NCBI GenBank assembly: GCA_913048175.1
Contig: CAJWVX010000002.1
Coordinates: forward strand, 1-64,000
Direction of reading: 5' to 3'
From: an uncultured Flavobacteriales bacterium
GTDB taxonomy: Bacteria; Bacteroidota; Bacteroidia; Flavobacteriales_E; Vicingaceae
DNA: 64,000 nt
Of the stretch, positions 10,022 to 19,285 are shown piece by piece. The stretch's first letter is position 1. Each line of letters opens with the position of its first letter. The notes beneath the pieces were generated by a model that was given only the letters and a program-made list of their open reading frames with translations, did no database searches and was not told the origin of the DNA. Made by a program: the position numbers and the translations under genes.

Positions 10022-10520
10022 AAATGCGCCAAGAATTCCAATAAGTAGAATCTATTAGTGAATTAAAAACTATAAAATTGTGACGATTTTTTGATTATTT
10101 ATGTTCAGAACATTTACTATTTTCTAATTTAAAGAGTATAATATAATTACGAAATCTAAGCATTGGAGGGCTAAGTATTCTAATAGCATTAAAAGTATTT
10201 AAATTAATAGACCTGAAAACAGTTTGGCTTACAGATATAAATTACTTTCAGTTAAAGCACTATCATTTACATTTAGTTACCGATATCTACTCTAAAATAA
10301 TTACAGGTTTTGAATTAACTGATAATATATAAGTTGTAAAAACTTTAACGTTTTAGCAAGGGCAATTTTAGAAAGTATCCGTAATAAAAAAGCGATACAT
10401 CACTCGGTTTAAGGATTAGAATATTATAGCTTTTTTTAGTCGAGCTTTAAAAGAAAAAATAGACTGTTAATAAGCAGAACAAAAACGGTATTTCCGGATT
10501 GAATAAAAATGACATTATAT
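10022..10520 (+). pseudogene. Degraded IS3-family transposase (orfB, rve/DDE integrase core) remnant
   Basis: Fragments legible across stops and frameshifts: RFFDYLCSEHLLFSNLKSII (from 10084), TKSKHWRAKYSNSIKSI*INRPEN (from 10149), VWLTDINYFQLKHYHLHLVTDIYSKIITGFELTDNI* (from about 10222), KAIHHS, and an AE(Q/R)..GLNKND-like C-terminal trace. Matches IS3 OrfB order (FDYLR, TTNSKHW.YPNLI, VWVTDITY, L.L.TDAYSRKI.GY.L.DN, HHSDRG, AER.NGILKNE). Confidence 0.82.
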
Positions 10521-10524
10521 TTGG

Positions 10525-12234
10525 TTAGTTATTCCAAACTTTAAAATTTTCAGAATCGGAAACTTCTTTTTTAATCGAATATTTTTTAAAATATACCGTA
10601 TCAGATGGTGTCAGTTTTATTTTTTCAATTACCCCTAAAGCACGTTTAATTGAGAAGGCCATTTCTTTATCTTTAAAGTAGTTTGTCCAATTTGTTAAAT
10701 CGTTATTTATTTTAATCCCATTAATAGCAATTAGTTCATCATTAATGGAAAACCCACTTTCTTCAGCTATTGAGTTTGGAAATATTGAATCAACAATACA
10801 TTTATCAATTTCATACCTTATTTTAAATCCGAAAAAAGCTTCATTGTATTTTTTCGAAGGTTCAATTTTCAGATCACAACCTATATAGTTTAAACTAGAT
10901 CTTAGTTCTTCAGAGTAGTCGGATGTTCCATGTAGAAAATTAGTATAAATTTCATCGTAAGAAACACCAGATACTTCTTCAATAACAGCTCTGTAATCTT
11001 TATCAGAAACTCCTTTTCCTCTTTTAGCAAACTCGTTATATAAAAGCTTCATTACATCATTTAAAGACTTTTGATTAGTTGTGTTTTTAAGAATGAAAAC
11101 ATCAGTCATAAAAGCAATTAAAGCACCTTCTGTATAAATAGAACCTTTTCTTGCAGGTACACCTTTTGCATAGCCATCTAACCAAGTGTCAAAAGAAGAT
11201 TGAGCTACAGAATAATTGTTTACTCCGAAATTATTAAAGTGTCTTTCTAATAATTGGTTGAAAGTCTTAGCATACTGTTCCCAATCAAAAACTCTTGAAG
11301 TCAATAAAAATTTATCACCATAATAAGTGGTTACTCCTTCATCTAAGTAGCCTAATTCCGTATAGTTTTCTTTAGAATAATCATAAGGAAGCATTTCAGT
11401 TGGTCTTATTTGTTTTACATTCCAAGTATGATACAATTCATGGGAACAAACACCTAACAATTCATTATACCAACCTTCTTTTTTCATAATATCATAAGAA
11501 GGACCTAAAGAAATTAATGTAGAATTATAATGTTCAACACCGTGGTAAGTTCTATGGGTTAGTATTTGAAAGATGAAATGATATTCATTAACAGGAAAGT
11601 CTCCAAATTTTTCAATTTGAGCTTTTGAGAATTTTCTAAAGTCAGTTTCTAATAATGACCAATCAGGCTTACATTCTCCCTGAAACCAAAAATGAAATTT
11701 AACACCACTTTCATTGTAAGCGTGATGTTGTAAACTATTACTTGCAATAAATGGAGAATCAACTAGCTGATGAAAATCAGAACATTCAAATTTATGTTTG
11801 GATATTTCTTTTAGTCCAGAAGCAACTTCATAATCTTCTGGAACGATTAATTCTAACTCACACTTTTCATTCATTCTTTCAGGAATGTATAAAAAGCAAT
11901 TAACTCCATTTATATAAAGTTGTTTATCATCTAAGTAAGTAGATCCAGCATTAATCTCATTCGAAAAATAATTATATCTAATATGTATGGTTGAATTTCC
12001 TTTTGTTTTAACTTCCCATAAGTCTTTGGTTATCTTTTTAGAAAACAGAGTATTTCCATGAATATCAAAAGCTTCCCATTTCTGAACATTTTTAGCAAAA
12101 TTTGCTAACTCATACCTTCCAGGTCTCCAAGCAGGTAGTTGAATTTCAATTCTATCAGAATCAACATTGTCTATAATGTATTCAATATCAATATAATGAT
12201 TGTTTGGGTTTTGATAAGAAACGCGGTATTTCAT
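10525..12234 (-). CDS. M61-family metallopeptidase with C-terminal PDZ domain
   Basis: HELYHTWNVKQIRP (HExxH), GYLDEGVTTYYGD, PDZ-like IRYEIDKCIVDSIFPNSIAEESGFSINDELIAINGIKI. Confidence 0.92.
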   Translation of the reverse strand: MKYRVSYQNPNNHYIDIEYIIDNVDSDRIEIQLPAWRPGRYELANFAKNVQKWEAFDIHGNTLFSKKITKDLWEVKTKGNSTIHIRYNYFSNEINAGSTYLDDKQLYINGVNCFLYIPERMNEKCELELIVPEDYEVASGLKEISKHKFECSDFHQLVDSPFIASNSLQHHAYNESGVKFHFWFQGECKPDWSLLETDFRKFSKAQIEKFGDFPVNEYHFIFQILTHRTYHGVEHYNSTLISLGPSYDIMKKEGWYNELLGVCSHELYHTWNVKQIRPTEMLPYDYSKENYTELGYLDEGVTTYYGDKFLLTSRVFDWEQYAKTFNQLLERHFNNFGVNNYSVAQSSFDTWLDGYAKGVPARKGSIYTEGALIAFMTDVFILKNTTNQKSLNDVMKLLYNEFAKRGKGVSDKDYRAVIEEVSGVSYDEIYTNFLHGTSDYSEELRSSLNYIGCDLKIEPSKKYNEAFFGFKIRYEIDKCIVDSIFPNSIAEESGFSINDELIAINGIKINNDLTNWTNYFKDKEMAFSIKRALGVIEKIKLTPSDTVYFKKYSIKKEVSDSENFKVWNN

Positions 12235-12310
12235 TTTCAGAGTTTAAAGTTGGAAAGTTTTCTACTCAAAAGTCGGAAAATATTATTGTTTTTTACTTTT
12301 AACTTTATAG

Positions 12311-12340
12311 ACTTTCTACTTTTTAACTTTCTACTTTTTG
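12311..12340. repeat. Tandem 15-nt repeat ACTTTCTACTTTTT(A/G) x2 within a longer ACTTTTAAC-type low-complexity tract
   Basis: Direct reading: ACTTTCTACTTTTTA ACTTTCTACTTTTTG. Confidence 0.75.
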
Positions 12341-12391
12341 ACTACTTTCGTACTTCGTTAATTAGATTATAAAAATTAAACATATATAGAT

Positions 12392-13780
12392 ATGAGTTAT
12401 GATGTTATTATTGTAGGAAGTGGACCTGGTGGATATGTTACTGCTATTAGAGCTTCTCAATTAGGATTGAAAACAGCGGTTGTTGAAAGATCTGAATTAG
12501 GGGGTATTTGTTTAAATTGGGGATGTATTCCTACAAAAGCTTTATTAAAAAGCGCTAATGTTTTTGAATACATTAAGCATGCAGCTGATTATGGGATTAA
12601 CATTAAAGGTGCTGATGCTGATTTTCCTGCTATGGTTAAAAGAAGTAGAGATGTTGCTGCAGGAATGAGTAATGGTATTCAATTCTTAATGAAAAAGAAT
12701 AAGATTGATATTATTGTCGGTACTGGTAAATTAAAAGCAGGAAAAAAAGTAGATGTTACTGATGATGCAGGCAAGGTGACTGAATATGCTGCTAAAAATA
12801 TTGTAATTGCAACTGGAGCTCGCTCAAGAGTTTTGCCAAATTTACCACAAGATGCTAAAAAAATTCTAGGATATAGAGATGCAATGGTTTTGCCTGAATT
12901 ACCAAAAAAAATGGTAGTTGTTGGTTCTGGAGCAATTGGTTCTGAGTTTGCTTACTTTTATAATGCAATGGGAGTAGATGTAACAATTGTTGAATTTTTA
13001 CCTAACTTAATTCCTTTAGAGGATGAAGAAGTATCTAAGCAATTTGCTCGTTCTTTTAAGAAATCTGGAATTAAAGTAATGGTAAACTCTTCTGTAGAAA
13101 GTGTTGATACTTCAGGAAGTGGATGTAAAGTTTTAGTAAAAACCAAGAAAGGAGAAGAGACAATTGAATGTGATGTTGTTCTTTCTGCTGTTGGAATTAA
13201 ATCTAACATCGAAAATATTGGATTAGAAGAAGTTGGTATTGCAACTGATAGAGATAAGATTTTAGTAAATGATTTTTATCAAACTAACATTCCTGGGTAT
13301 TATGCTATTGGAGATTTAGTTCCTGGACCCGCTTTAGCTCATGTTGCTTCTGCTGAAGGAATTATTTGTGTAGAGAAAATTTCAGGATTGGATGTTGAAC
13401 CATTAGATTATGGAAATATTCCAGGATGTACTTATGCTTCGCCAGAAGTTGCTTCTGTAGGTATGACTGAAGCTGCTGCAAAAGAAGCTGGTTTTGATGT
13501 GAAGGTTGGTAAATTTCCTTTCTCTGCATCAGGTAAAGCAAGTGCTGCAGGACATAAAGATGGTTTCGTAAAGTTAATTTTTGATGCTAAGTATGGTGAG
13601 CTTTTAGGAGGTCACATGATTGGAGCAAACGTTACTGAAATGATTGCAGAAATTGTAGCTATCAGAAAATTAGAAACAACTGGTCATGAATTAATTAAAA
13701 CAGTTCACCCTCACCCAACAATGAGTGAAGCTATTATGGAAGCTGCAGCAGCAGCTTACGGTGAAGTAATTCACATGTAG
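12392..13780 (+). CDS. lpdA: Dihydrolipoyl dehydrogenase
   Basis: VIIVGSGPGGYVTAIRASQLG, GGICLNWGCIPTKALL redox disulfide, C-terminal HPHPTMSEAIMEAAAAAYG. Confidence 0.97.
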   Translation: MSYDVIIVGSGPGGYVTAIRASQLGLKTAVVERSELGGICLNWGCIPTKALLKSANVFEYIKHAADYGINIKGADADFPAMVKRSRDVAAGMSNGIQFLMKKNKIDIIVGTGKLKAGKKVDVTDDAGKVTEYAAKNIVIATGARSRVLPNLPQDAKKILGYRDAMVLPELPKKMVVVGSGAIGSEFAYFYNAMGVDVTIVEFLPNLIPLEDEEVSKQFARSFKKSGIKVMVNSSVESVDTSGSGCKVLVKTKKGEETIECDVVLSAVGIKSNIENIGLEEVGIATDRDKILVNDFYQTNIPGYYAIGDLVPGPALAHVASAEGIICVEKISGLDVEPLDYGNIPGCTYASPEVASVGMTEAAAKEAGFDVKVGKFPFSASGKASAAGHKDGFVKLIFDAKYGELLGGHMIGANVTEMIAEIVAIRKLETTGHELIKTVHPHPTMSEAIMEAAAAAYGEVIHM

Positions 13781-13823
13781 ATTTGAATCGAACAGACATT
13801 TATTGAGTAATTTACTCATAATA

Positions 13824-13859
13824 AAAAAATCCCTCCTCATTATTGACGAGGGATTTTTT
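13824..13859 (+). terminator. Rho-independent-type terminator after lpdA
   Basis: AAAAAATCCCTC-loop-GAGGGATTTTTT hairpin with U-tract. Confidence 0.8.
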
Positions 13860-13872
13860 ATATATTTAAACT

Positions 13873-15252
13873 GTGCTTGAAAACATTAAAAAAATAGAAA
13901 AAGATATTTGGATAATCATCTTACTCGTTTTTATTTCTACCTATACTATTTTCAATATGAAACACTGGGATAAAGAGGACAGAGTAATTGTTTGGGATGT
14001 TGTAGATTATTATGGATATTTACCAGCAACATTTATTTATGGAGATGTTACTTTAGAGTATCCAAACAAAAATTATAAAGAATATAAGCATACTTTTTGG
14101 TTTCATAAAACGGATAAAGGGAGCAATGTTTTTAAGATGTCTATGGGGATGTCAATTTTGTATTCTCCTTTTTTCTTTATGGCACATGCTTATTCTTCAG
14201 TTACAGAGTCTATTTCAAGTGGATTTTCTCCTCCATATAGGTTTGCGATATGTATTAGTGGAATTTTTTATTTTGTTTTAGGATTAATTTTTCTGAGAAA
14301 ATTAATGAGAAATTTTTTCTCTGAAAATATAGTTGCCATTACATTACTTTTTATTGGATTGGGAACTAATCTCTTTTACTATGTAGTTATAGGAGTAGGT
14401 ATGCCACATAATTACCTATTTGGTTTATTTTCAGTAGCCTTATATTTTGTTTTTAAATGGTATAAGAAACCTTCTTTTGCACTAAGCGGTGTATTAGGTT
14501 TTCTTTTAGGATTAGTTGTTTTGGTTAGGCCCACTATGATTTTAGTTTTAACTTCTGCTCTTTTTTTTGAAGTTAATTCTATTCAGTTGCTAAAAGAGAG
14601 AATCTTCTTTTATAAAAATCATATCTTAAAAATTGTCACAATAATTCTATTTTCAATATTAACATGGGTACCTCAATTTATATATTGGAAAATTGTAACA
14701 GGTAGTTTTATATACTACTCTTATACTGATCAAGGGTTTTTCTTTGATGATCCTCAGATTTTTAATTTATTATTTAGTTTTAGAAACGGATGGTTGCTCT
14801 ATTCACCATTAATGATATTCTCTTTGTTAGGATTGCTGTTGATGTTTGTGAAAAAAGAAAAATTATCTTTTGGATTAACATTTACTATCGTTTTATATGT
14901 ATATGTAATGAGTTGTTGGTGGGTTTGGTGGTTTGGAGGTAGTTTTAGTTCACGTACTATGATAGATATACTTCCACTATTGGCATTAGGTTTAGCCTAT
15001 TTCATAAAACAATTATTCCAAACAAACCGAAGGTTTAAAAAATCGATACTTACGTTAATGTTCTTAATTGTAGGGTTTAATTTGTTTCAAATTAGGCAAG
15101 CTCATGAAGGTTTGTTGCATCATGATTCTATGACTAAAGAAGCTTATAGTAAGATCTTCTTCAAATTACAATCTCAAATTACGCGTAAAGAAGTTAAACC
15201 TTATTTAGAAACACCTGACTATGAGTCTGCTAAGAAAGGGCTGCGAGATTAA
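13873..15252 (+). CDS. Multi-TM membrane protein, glycosyltransferase (ArnT/PMT-like) candidate
   Basis: About ten hydrophobic segments; WDVVDYYGYLPATFIYGD near N-terminus; GTG start; adjacent to polysaccharide genes. Confidence 0.6.
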   Translation: MLENIKKIEKDIWIIILLVFISTYTIFNMKHWDKEDRVIVWDVVDYYGYLPATFIYGDVTLEYPNKNYKEYKHTFWFHKTDKGSNVFKMSMGMSILYSPFFFMAHAYSSVTESISSGFSPPYRFAICISGIFYFVLGLIFLRKLMRNFFSENIVAITLLFIGLGTNLFYYVVIGVGMPHNYLFGLFSVALYFVFKWYKKPSFALSGVLGFLLGLVVLVRPTMILVLTSALFFEVNSIQLLKERIFFYKNHILKIVTIILFSILTWVPQFIYWKIVTGSFIYYSYTDQGFFFDDPQIFNLLFSFRNGWLLYSPLMIFSLLGLLLMFVKKEKLSFGLTFTIVLYVYVMSCWWVWWFGGSFSSRTMIDILPLLALGLAYFIKQLFQTNRRFKKSILTLMFLIVGFNLFQIRQAHEGLLHHDSMTKEAYSKIFFKLQSQITRKEVKPYLETPDYESAKKGLRD

Positions 15253-15309
15253 TGTGAATTCATATATCAGAACGGTTTTGAAAGCTCTTTGTTTTAGTAT
15301 ATTTACTTT

Positions 15310-17241
15310 ATGTGCGGAATAGTAGGAATAATATCTTCTAATCAAAAAGAGCTGAGCAAAATTGCTACTGCTATACGAACTTTATCTAAAAGAGGTCCAG
15401 ATAATAGAAGTACCGTAAAATTTGAGAACCTTTCACTTGGTCACGCAAGACTGTCTATAATAGATACATCAAAATCTGCAAATCAGCCCTTTACAGATGT
15501 TTCAGGAAGATATACGATAGTATTTAATGGTGAAATTTATAACTATCAAGAATTAAAACAAGAGTTAGTTGAAACTGGGATAAGTTTTATTTCAAATTCA
15601 GATACAGAGGTTTTACTCTATCTATATATTAAATATGGTAAAGAGTCTTTGGATAAATTAAATGGATTTTTTGCTTTTTCTATTTTTGATAAACAAGACA
15701 ACTCTCTTTTTGTTGCTCGAGATAGAATGGGAATTAAACCTCTTTTATATTATTTTGATGGTGAAAAATTTATTTTTGCATCAGAACTAAAAGCTATTTT
15801 AACTTTCAATATTAAAAAGGATATTGATAAAATTAGTCTGTTCAACTATTTACAGTTTAATTATATTCCAACACACAATTCAATAATAGAAGGTGTTAAA
15901 AAACTAAAACCGGGTCATTTTATTTTTATTGAAAATATTAATAAGCTTCCTAAGGAGATCAATGAGAAATTATATTATGAAATCCCTTCTAATCAAGAAG
16001 TAACGATACAGACTAGTGCAATGAATTATGAAAAGTCTCAGGATATGCTTCGTAATTTATTGGATGATGCTGTTCAAAAAAGATTAGTTTCTGATGTTCC
16101 TGTAGGTACTTTTTTAAGTGGTGGTGTAGATTCGTCTATAATAAGTCTATTAGCAAAAAAGCATAAATCAGATTTGCAAACATTTTCTATTGGGTTTAAA
16201 GATGAACCATTTTTTGATGAAACAATTTATGCTAATGCTGTTGCAAAAAAGATTGGAACTCAACATCATGTTTTCTCATTAACGAATAATGATTTATATG
16301 AAGATCTGGATAATATATTAGATTATATAGATGAACCATTTGCGGATTCATCAGCAATAGCTGTTTATCTTTTAAGTAAACGAACTAAAGAACATGTAAC
16401 TGTTGCTCTATCTGGAGATGGTGCTGATGAAATGTTTTCTGGATATAACAAACATATGGCAGAATATAAATCACGCCATCCTGGAATTAAAGAATCTTTA
16501 GTTAAAGCAGGATATCCTATTTGGAGAAATTTGCCAAAATCGAGAAATTCTAAACTTACAAATATTAATAGGCAATTATATAAATTTAGTTTAGGTTCAA
16601 AGTTGACTAATAAACTCAGGTATTGGAGTTGGGCTTCAATAATTAGTGAAGAAAAAGCCAATTATTTGTTGAAAGAGGAATTGATTTTTAACCCTCAAAG
16701 AATAAGTGATACAGCTTTTGAATATAAAAAAAGGAAAGAAGACTTATTGAAAGACATTCGGAGAGATGGTGATATTAATGATGTACTTTATACCGATATG
16801 AGAATGGTATTGACTAATGATATGTTGCGCAAAGTTGACGCTATGAGTATGGCAAATTCATTAGAGGTTAGAACGCCATTTTTAGATCATAGATTAGTGA
16901 ATTTTGCATTTTCTTTACCAGTTGCTTTTAAAATTAATCCGAATATGAAGAAAAAAATTCTTCAGGATACTTTTAGAAGTGAATTGCCTGAAGAAATATA
17001 TAAACGGCCTAAACACGGATTTGAAGTTCCATTGTTAAGTTGGTTTAGAAACGAATTACGATCAAAAATTGAAGATGATTTGCTTAATGATGATTTTATT
17101 GAACAGCAGGGAATTTTTAATGTTACAGCTACAAGGAATTTAAAAAAACAATTATTTTCTAATAACCCTGAAGATGTACAGGCAACTATTTGGGCGTTAA
17201 TAGTTTTTAATACATGGTGGAAAAAATATATACAGGCCTAG
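15310..17241 (+). CDS. asnB: Asparagine synthase (glutamine-hydrolyzing)
   Basis: MCGIVGIIS (Cys2 nucleophile), RGPDNRS, VFNGEIYNYQELK, FLSGGVDSSIISLLA. Confidence 0.95.
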   Translation: MCGIVGIISSNQKELSKIATAIRTLSKRGPDNRSTVKFENLSLGHARLSIIDTSKSANQPFTDVSGRYTIVFNGEIYNYQELKQELVETGISFISNSDTEVLLYLYIKYGKESLDKLNGFFAFSIFDKQDNSLFVARDRMGIKPLLYYFDGEKFIFASELKAILTFNIKKDIDKISLFNYLQFNYIPTHNSIIEGVKKLKPGHFIFIENINKLPKEINEKLYYEIPSNQEVTIQTSAMNYEKSQDMLRNLLDDAVQKRLVSDVPVGTFLSGGVDSSIISLLAKKHKSDLQTFSIGFKDEPFFDETIYANAVAKKIGTQHHVFSLTNNDLYEDLDNILDYIDEPFADSSAIAVYLLSKRTKEHVTVALSGDGADEMFSGYNKHMAEYKSRHPGIKESLVKAGYPIWRNLPKSRNSKLTNINRQLYKFSLGSKLTNKLRYWSWASIISEEKANYLLKEELIFNPQRISDTAFEYKKRKEDLLKDIRRDGDINDVLYTDMRMVLTNDMLRKVDAMSMANSLEVRTPFLDHRLVNFAFSLPVAFKINPNMKKKILQDTFRSELPEEIYKRPKHGFEVPLLSWFRNELRSKIEDDLLNDDFIEQQGIFNVTATRNLKKQLFSNNPEDVQATIWALIVFNTWWKKYIQA

Positions 17242-18443
17242 TGGAGAAGAAAAAAATAAAAATATTAAGGATAATAAATCGTTTCAATTTGGGAGGTCCT
17301 ACCTATAATGCTGCTTATTTGACTAAATATTTAGAGACAGATTTTGAAACACTATTAGTTGGAGGAGTGAAATATGAAGAGGAAGGAAGCTCAGAATATA
17401 TTCTCGAAAATCTTGGAATTAAGCCTGTTATAATTCCAGAAATGAAGAGGAGCCTTTCTTTTAAGGATGATAAAAAAGCATACCTTAAGATCAAGAAAAT
17501 TATTCAAGAATTTCAGCCAGACATTGTTCATACGCATGCATCAAAAGCAGGAGCATTAGGACGATTAGCAGCAGCTAAATGCAAAGTTCCAATTATTGTT
17601 CACACTTTTCACGGACATGTTTTTCATTCTTATTTTGGTAAAGCTAAAACACTTTTTTATAAAACTATAGAAAGACATTTAGCAAAAAAATCCACAAAAA
17701 TAATTGCTATAAGCGATATACAAAAAGAAGAGCTTTGGAATCAGCATAGTATTTGCAATAAAGATAAATTAGTAGTTATACCTCTAGGGTTTGATTTAGA
17801 TCGATTTCAAGAAAACACCGAAGAAAAAAGAAAGTCATTTAGAGATAAGTATAAGATTGATGACGATGAAATTGCAATTGGTATAATTGGAAGACTAGTT
17901 CCGATTAAAAACCATCCATTGTTTCTTAATGCAATCAATGAAGTTAAATTGAAAACTTCAAAAAAAATCAGAGCATTTATTATTGGGGATGGAGAAGAAA
18001 AAGATCAACTAATTGAACTCTTAAAATGTATTGGTTTGGATTACACGGAATGGAATGATCAGCAAGTGCGGGCTACAATTACTTTTACCTCCTGGATAAA
18101 AGATATAGATTGGGCAAATGCAGGATTGGATATAATTGCTTTGTCTTCATTAAATGAAGGCACTCCGGTAAGCTTGATTGAGGCACAAGCTTCAAATAAA
18201 CCAATTATTACAACTAACGTTGGTGGGGTTGAAAATATTGTCATAGAAAACGAAACTGCTTTAATTACAGAGTCAGATAATTTAGATCAATTCTCTGAAG
18301 GCTTGTTGAAATTGATTGATGATGATGAATTAAGAGAGAAAATGGCCAGAAAAGGTTGGGGTTTTGTAAAAAAAGAATTTCATTATTCTCGGTTGATTTT
18401 TGATGTAAAAGAACTTTATTACTCATTGATAAACAATAACTAG
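17241..18443 (+). CDS. Glycosyltransferase family 4
   Basis: RIINRFNLGGPTYNAAYLTKYL, IVHTHASKAGALGRLAA, SSLNEGTPVSLIEAQASNKPIITTNVGGVENIV. GTG at 17241 overlaps the asnB stop by 1 nt; ORF track begins at ATG 17214. Confidence 0.9.
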   Translation: MEKKKIKILRIINRFNLGGPTYNAAYLTKYLETDFETLLVGGVKYEEEGSSEYILENLGIKPVIIPEMKRSLSFKDDKKAYLKIKKIIQEFQPDIVHTHASKAGALGRLAAAKCKVPIIVHTFHGHVFHSYFGKAKTLFYKTIERHLAKKSTKIIAISDIQKEELWNQHSICNKDKLVVIPLGFDLDRFQENTEEKRKSFRDKYKIDDDEIAIGIIGRLVPIKNHPLFLNAINEVKLKTSKKIRAFIIGDGEEKDQLIELLKCIGLDYTEWNDQQVRATITFTSWIKDIDWANAGLDIIALSSLNEGTPVSLIEAQASNKPIITTNVGGVENIVIENETALITESDNLDQFSEGLLKLIDDDELREKMARKGWGFVKKEFHYSRLIFDVKELYYSLINNN

Positions 18444-18474
18444 AAATAAACATTTCGTTTCCCTTATAATTTTA

Positions 18475-18482
18475 TATTTTTG
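18475..18482 (+). promoter_or_regulatory. Candidate Bacteroidota -7 element TATTTTTG
   Basis: Matches TAnnTTTG, 20 nt upstream of the Wza-like ATG; motif match only. Confidence 0.35.
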
Positions 18483-18502
18483 TTGATTGCAAATTAGGAT
18501 AC

Positions 18503-19279
18503 ATGATTTTAGAAAAAATAAAGAACTTAATACCACTAATTGTAATAGTTTCGCTTAGCGCCTGTAACTACAATTCCAATATAATGATGAAGACGGGGAA
18601 AGATTATTCTTATGATACCCTTCCTTCCGATGAATCAGCAGAATATATTATATCGCCAAGTGATGTAATTGAATTTAGACTTTATACAAATGATGGTAGT
18701 TTATTAGTCGATTTTACGGCATTAAAAGAGCAATCTAATGGAGCAAATTTTACATCAAGTATTACTTATTTAATTGAATTTGATGGTCAAGTAAAATTAC
18801 CAGTAATTGGTAGGATTGAGTTGAAAGGAAAGACTGTTAAGCTGGCACAAGAGTTGCTGGAAGCAGAGTATGCTAAATATTATATTAAACCATTTGTTCA
18901 GGTCAATGTTATTAATAAAAGAGTAACTGTTTTTCCGGGAGGTAGTAGTAAAGCAAGAATAATTCCTTTAACAAATAACAACATGAATTTGCTAGAAGTA
19001 TTAGGAGCTGTTGGAGGTTTGACAGAGTTAGCAAAAGCTGAAAGGATTAAGTTGATTAGAGGATCTTTAAAAGATCCAAAAGTGTATTTATTTGATTTCA
19101 GTACTTTAGAAGGTGTTAAACAAGCAGACTTTGTATTACAAGCAAATGACATTGTTTATATTGAACCTCGTACCGAATATTTGCAGAAGGTAATCAGAGA
19201 TGTCGCACCAATTATAAGTTTAATAGCAAGTACCCTGACTCTATTCTTGGTTATAGATAATTTAAATAGGACAAATTAA
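18503..19279 (+). CDS. Polysaccharide export outer membrane lipoprotein (Wza-like, SLBB)
   Basis: Lipobox LSACN; YIISPSDVIEFRLYTNDG; GQVKLPVIGRIELKGKTVKLAQELLEAEYAKYY; VLGAVGGLTELAKAERIKLIR. Confidence 0.9.
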   Translation: MILEKIKNLIPLIVIVSLSACNYNSNIMMKTGKDYSYDTLPSDESAEYIISPSDVIEFRLYTNDGSLLVDFTALKEQSNGANFTSSITYLIEFDGQVKLPVIGRIELKGKTVKLAQELLEAEYAKYYIKPFVQVNVINKRVTVFPGGSSKARIIPLTNNNMNLLEVLGAVGGLTELAKAERIKLIRGSLKDPKVYLFDFSTLEGVKQADFVLQANDIVYIEPRTEYLQKVIRDVAPIISLIASTLTLFLVIDNLNRTN

Positions 19280-19285
19280 AAAATA

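Noticed and set aside
9844-10524. Non-coding RNA or regulatory island in the ORF-free gap
   Set aside because: The gap is better explained by decayed IS3 transposase coding sequence.
12139-12372. 77-aa + strand ORF upstream of lpdA
   Set aside because: Composed of antisense of the M61 gene start plus the ACTTTT repeat tract; low-complexity Phe/Leu translation, no convincing start context.
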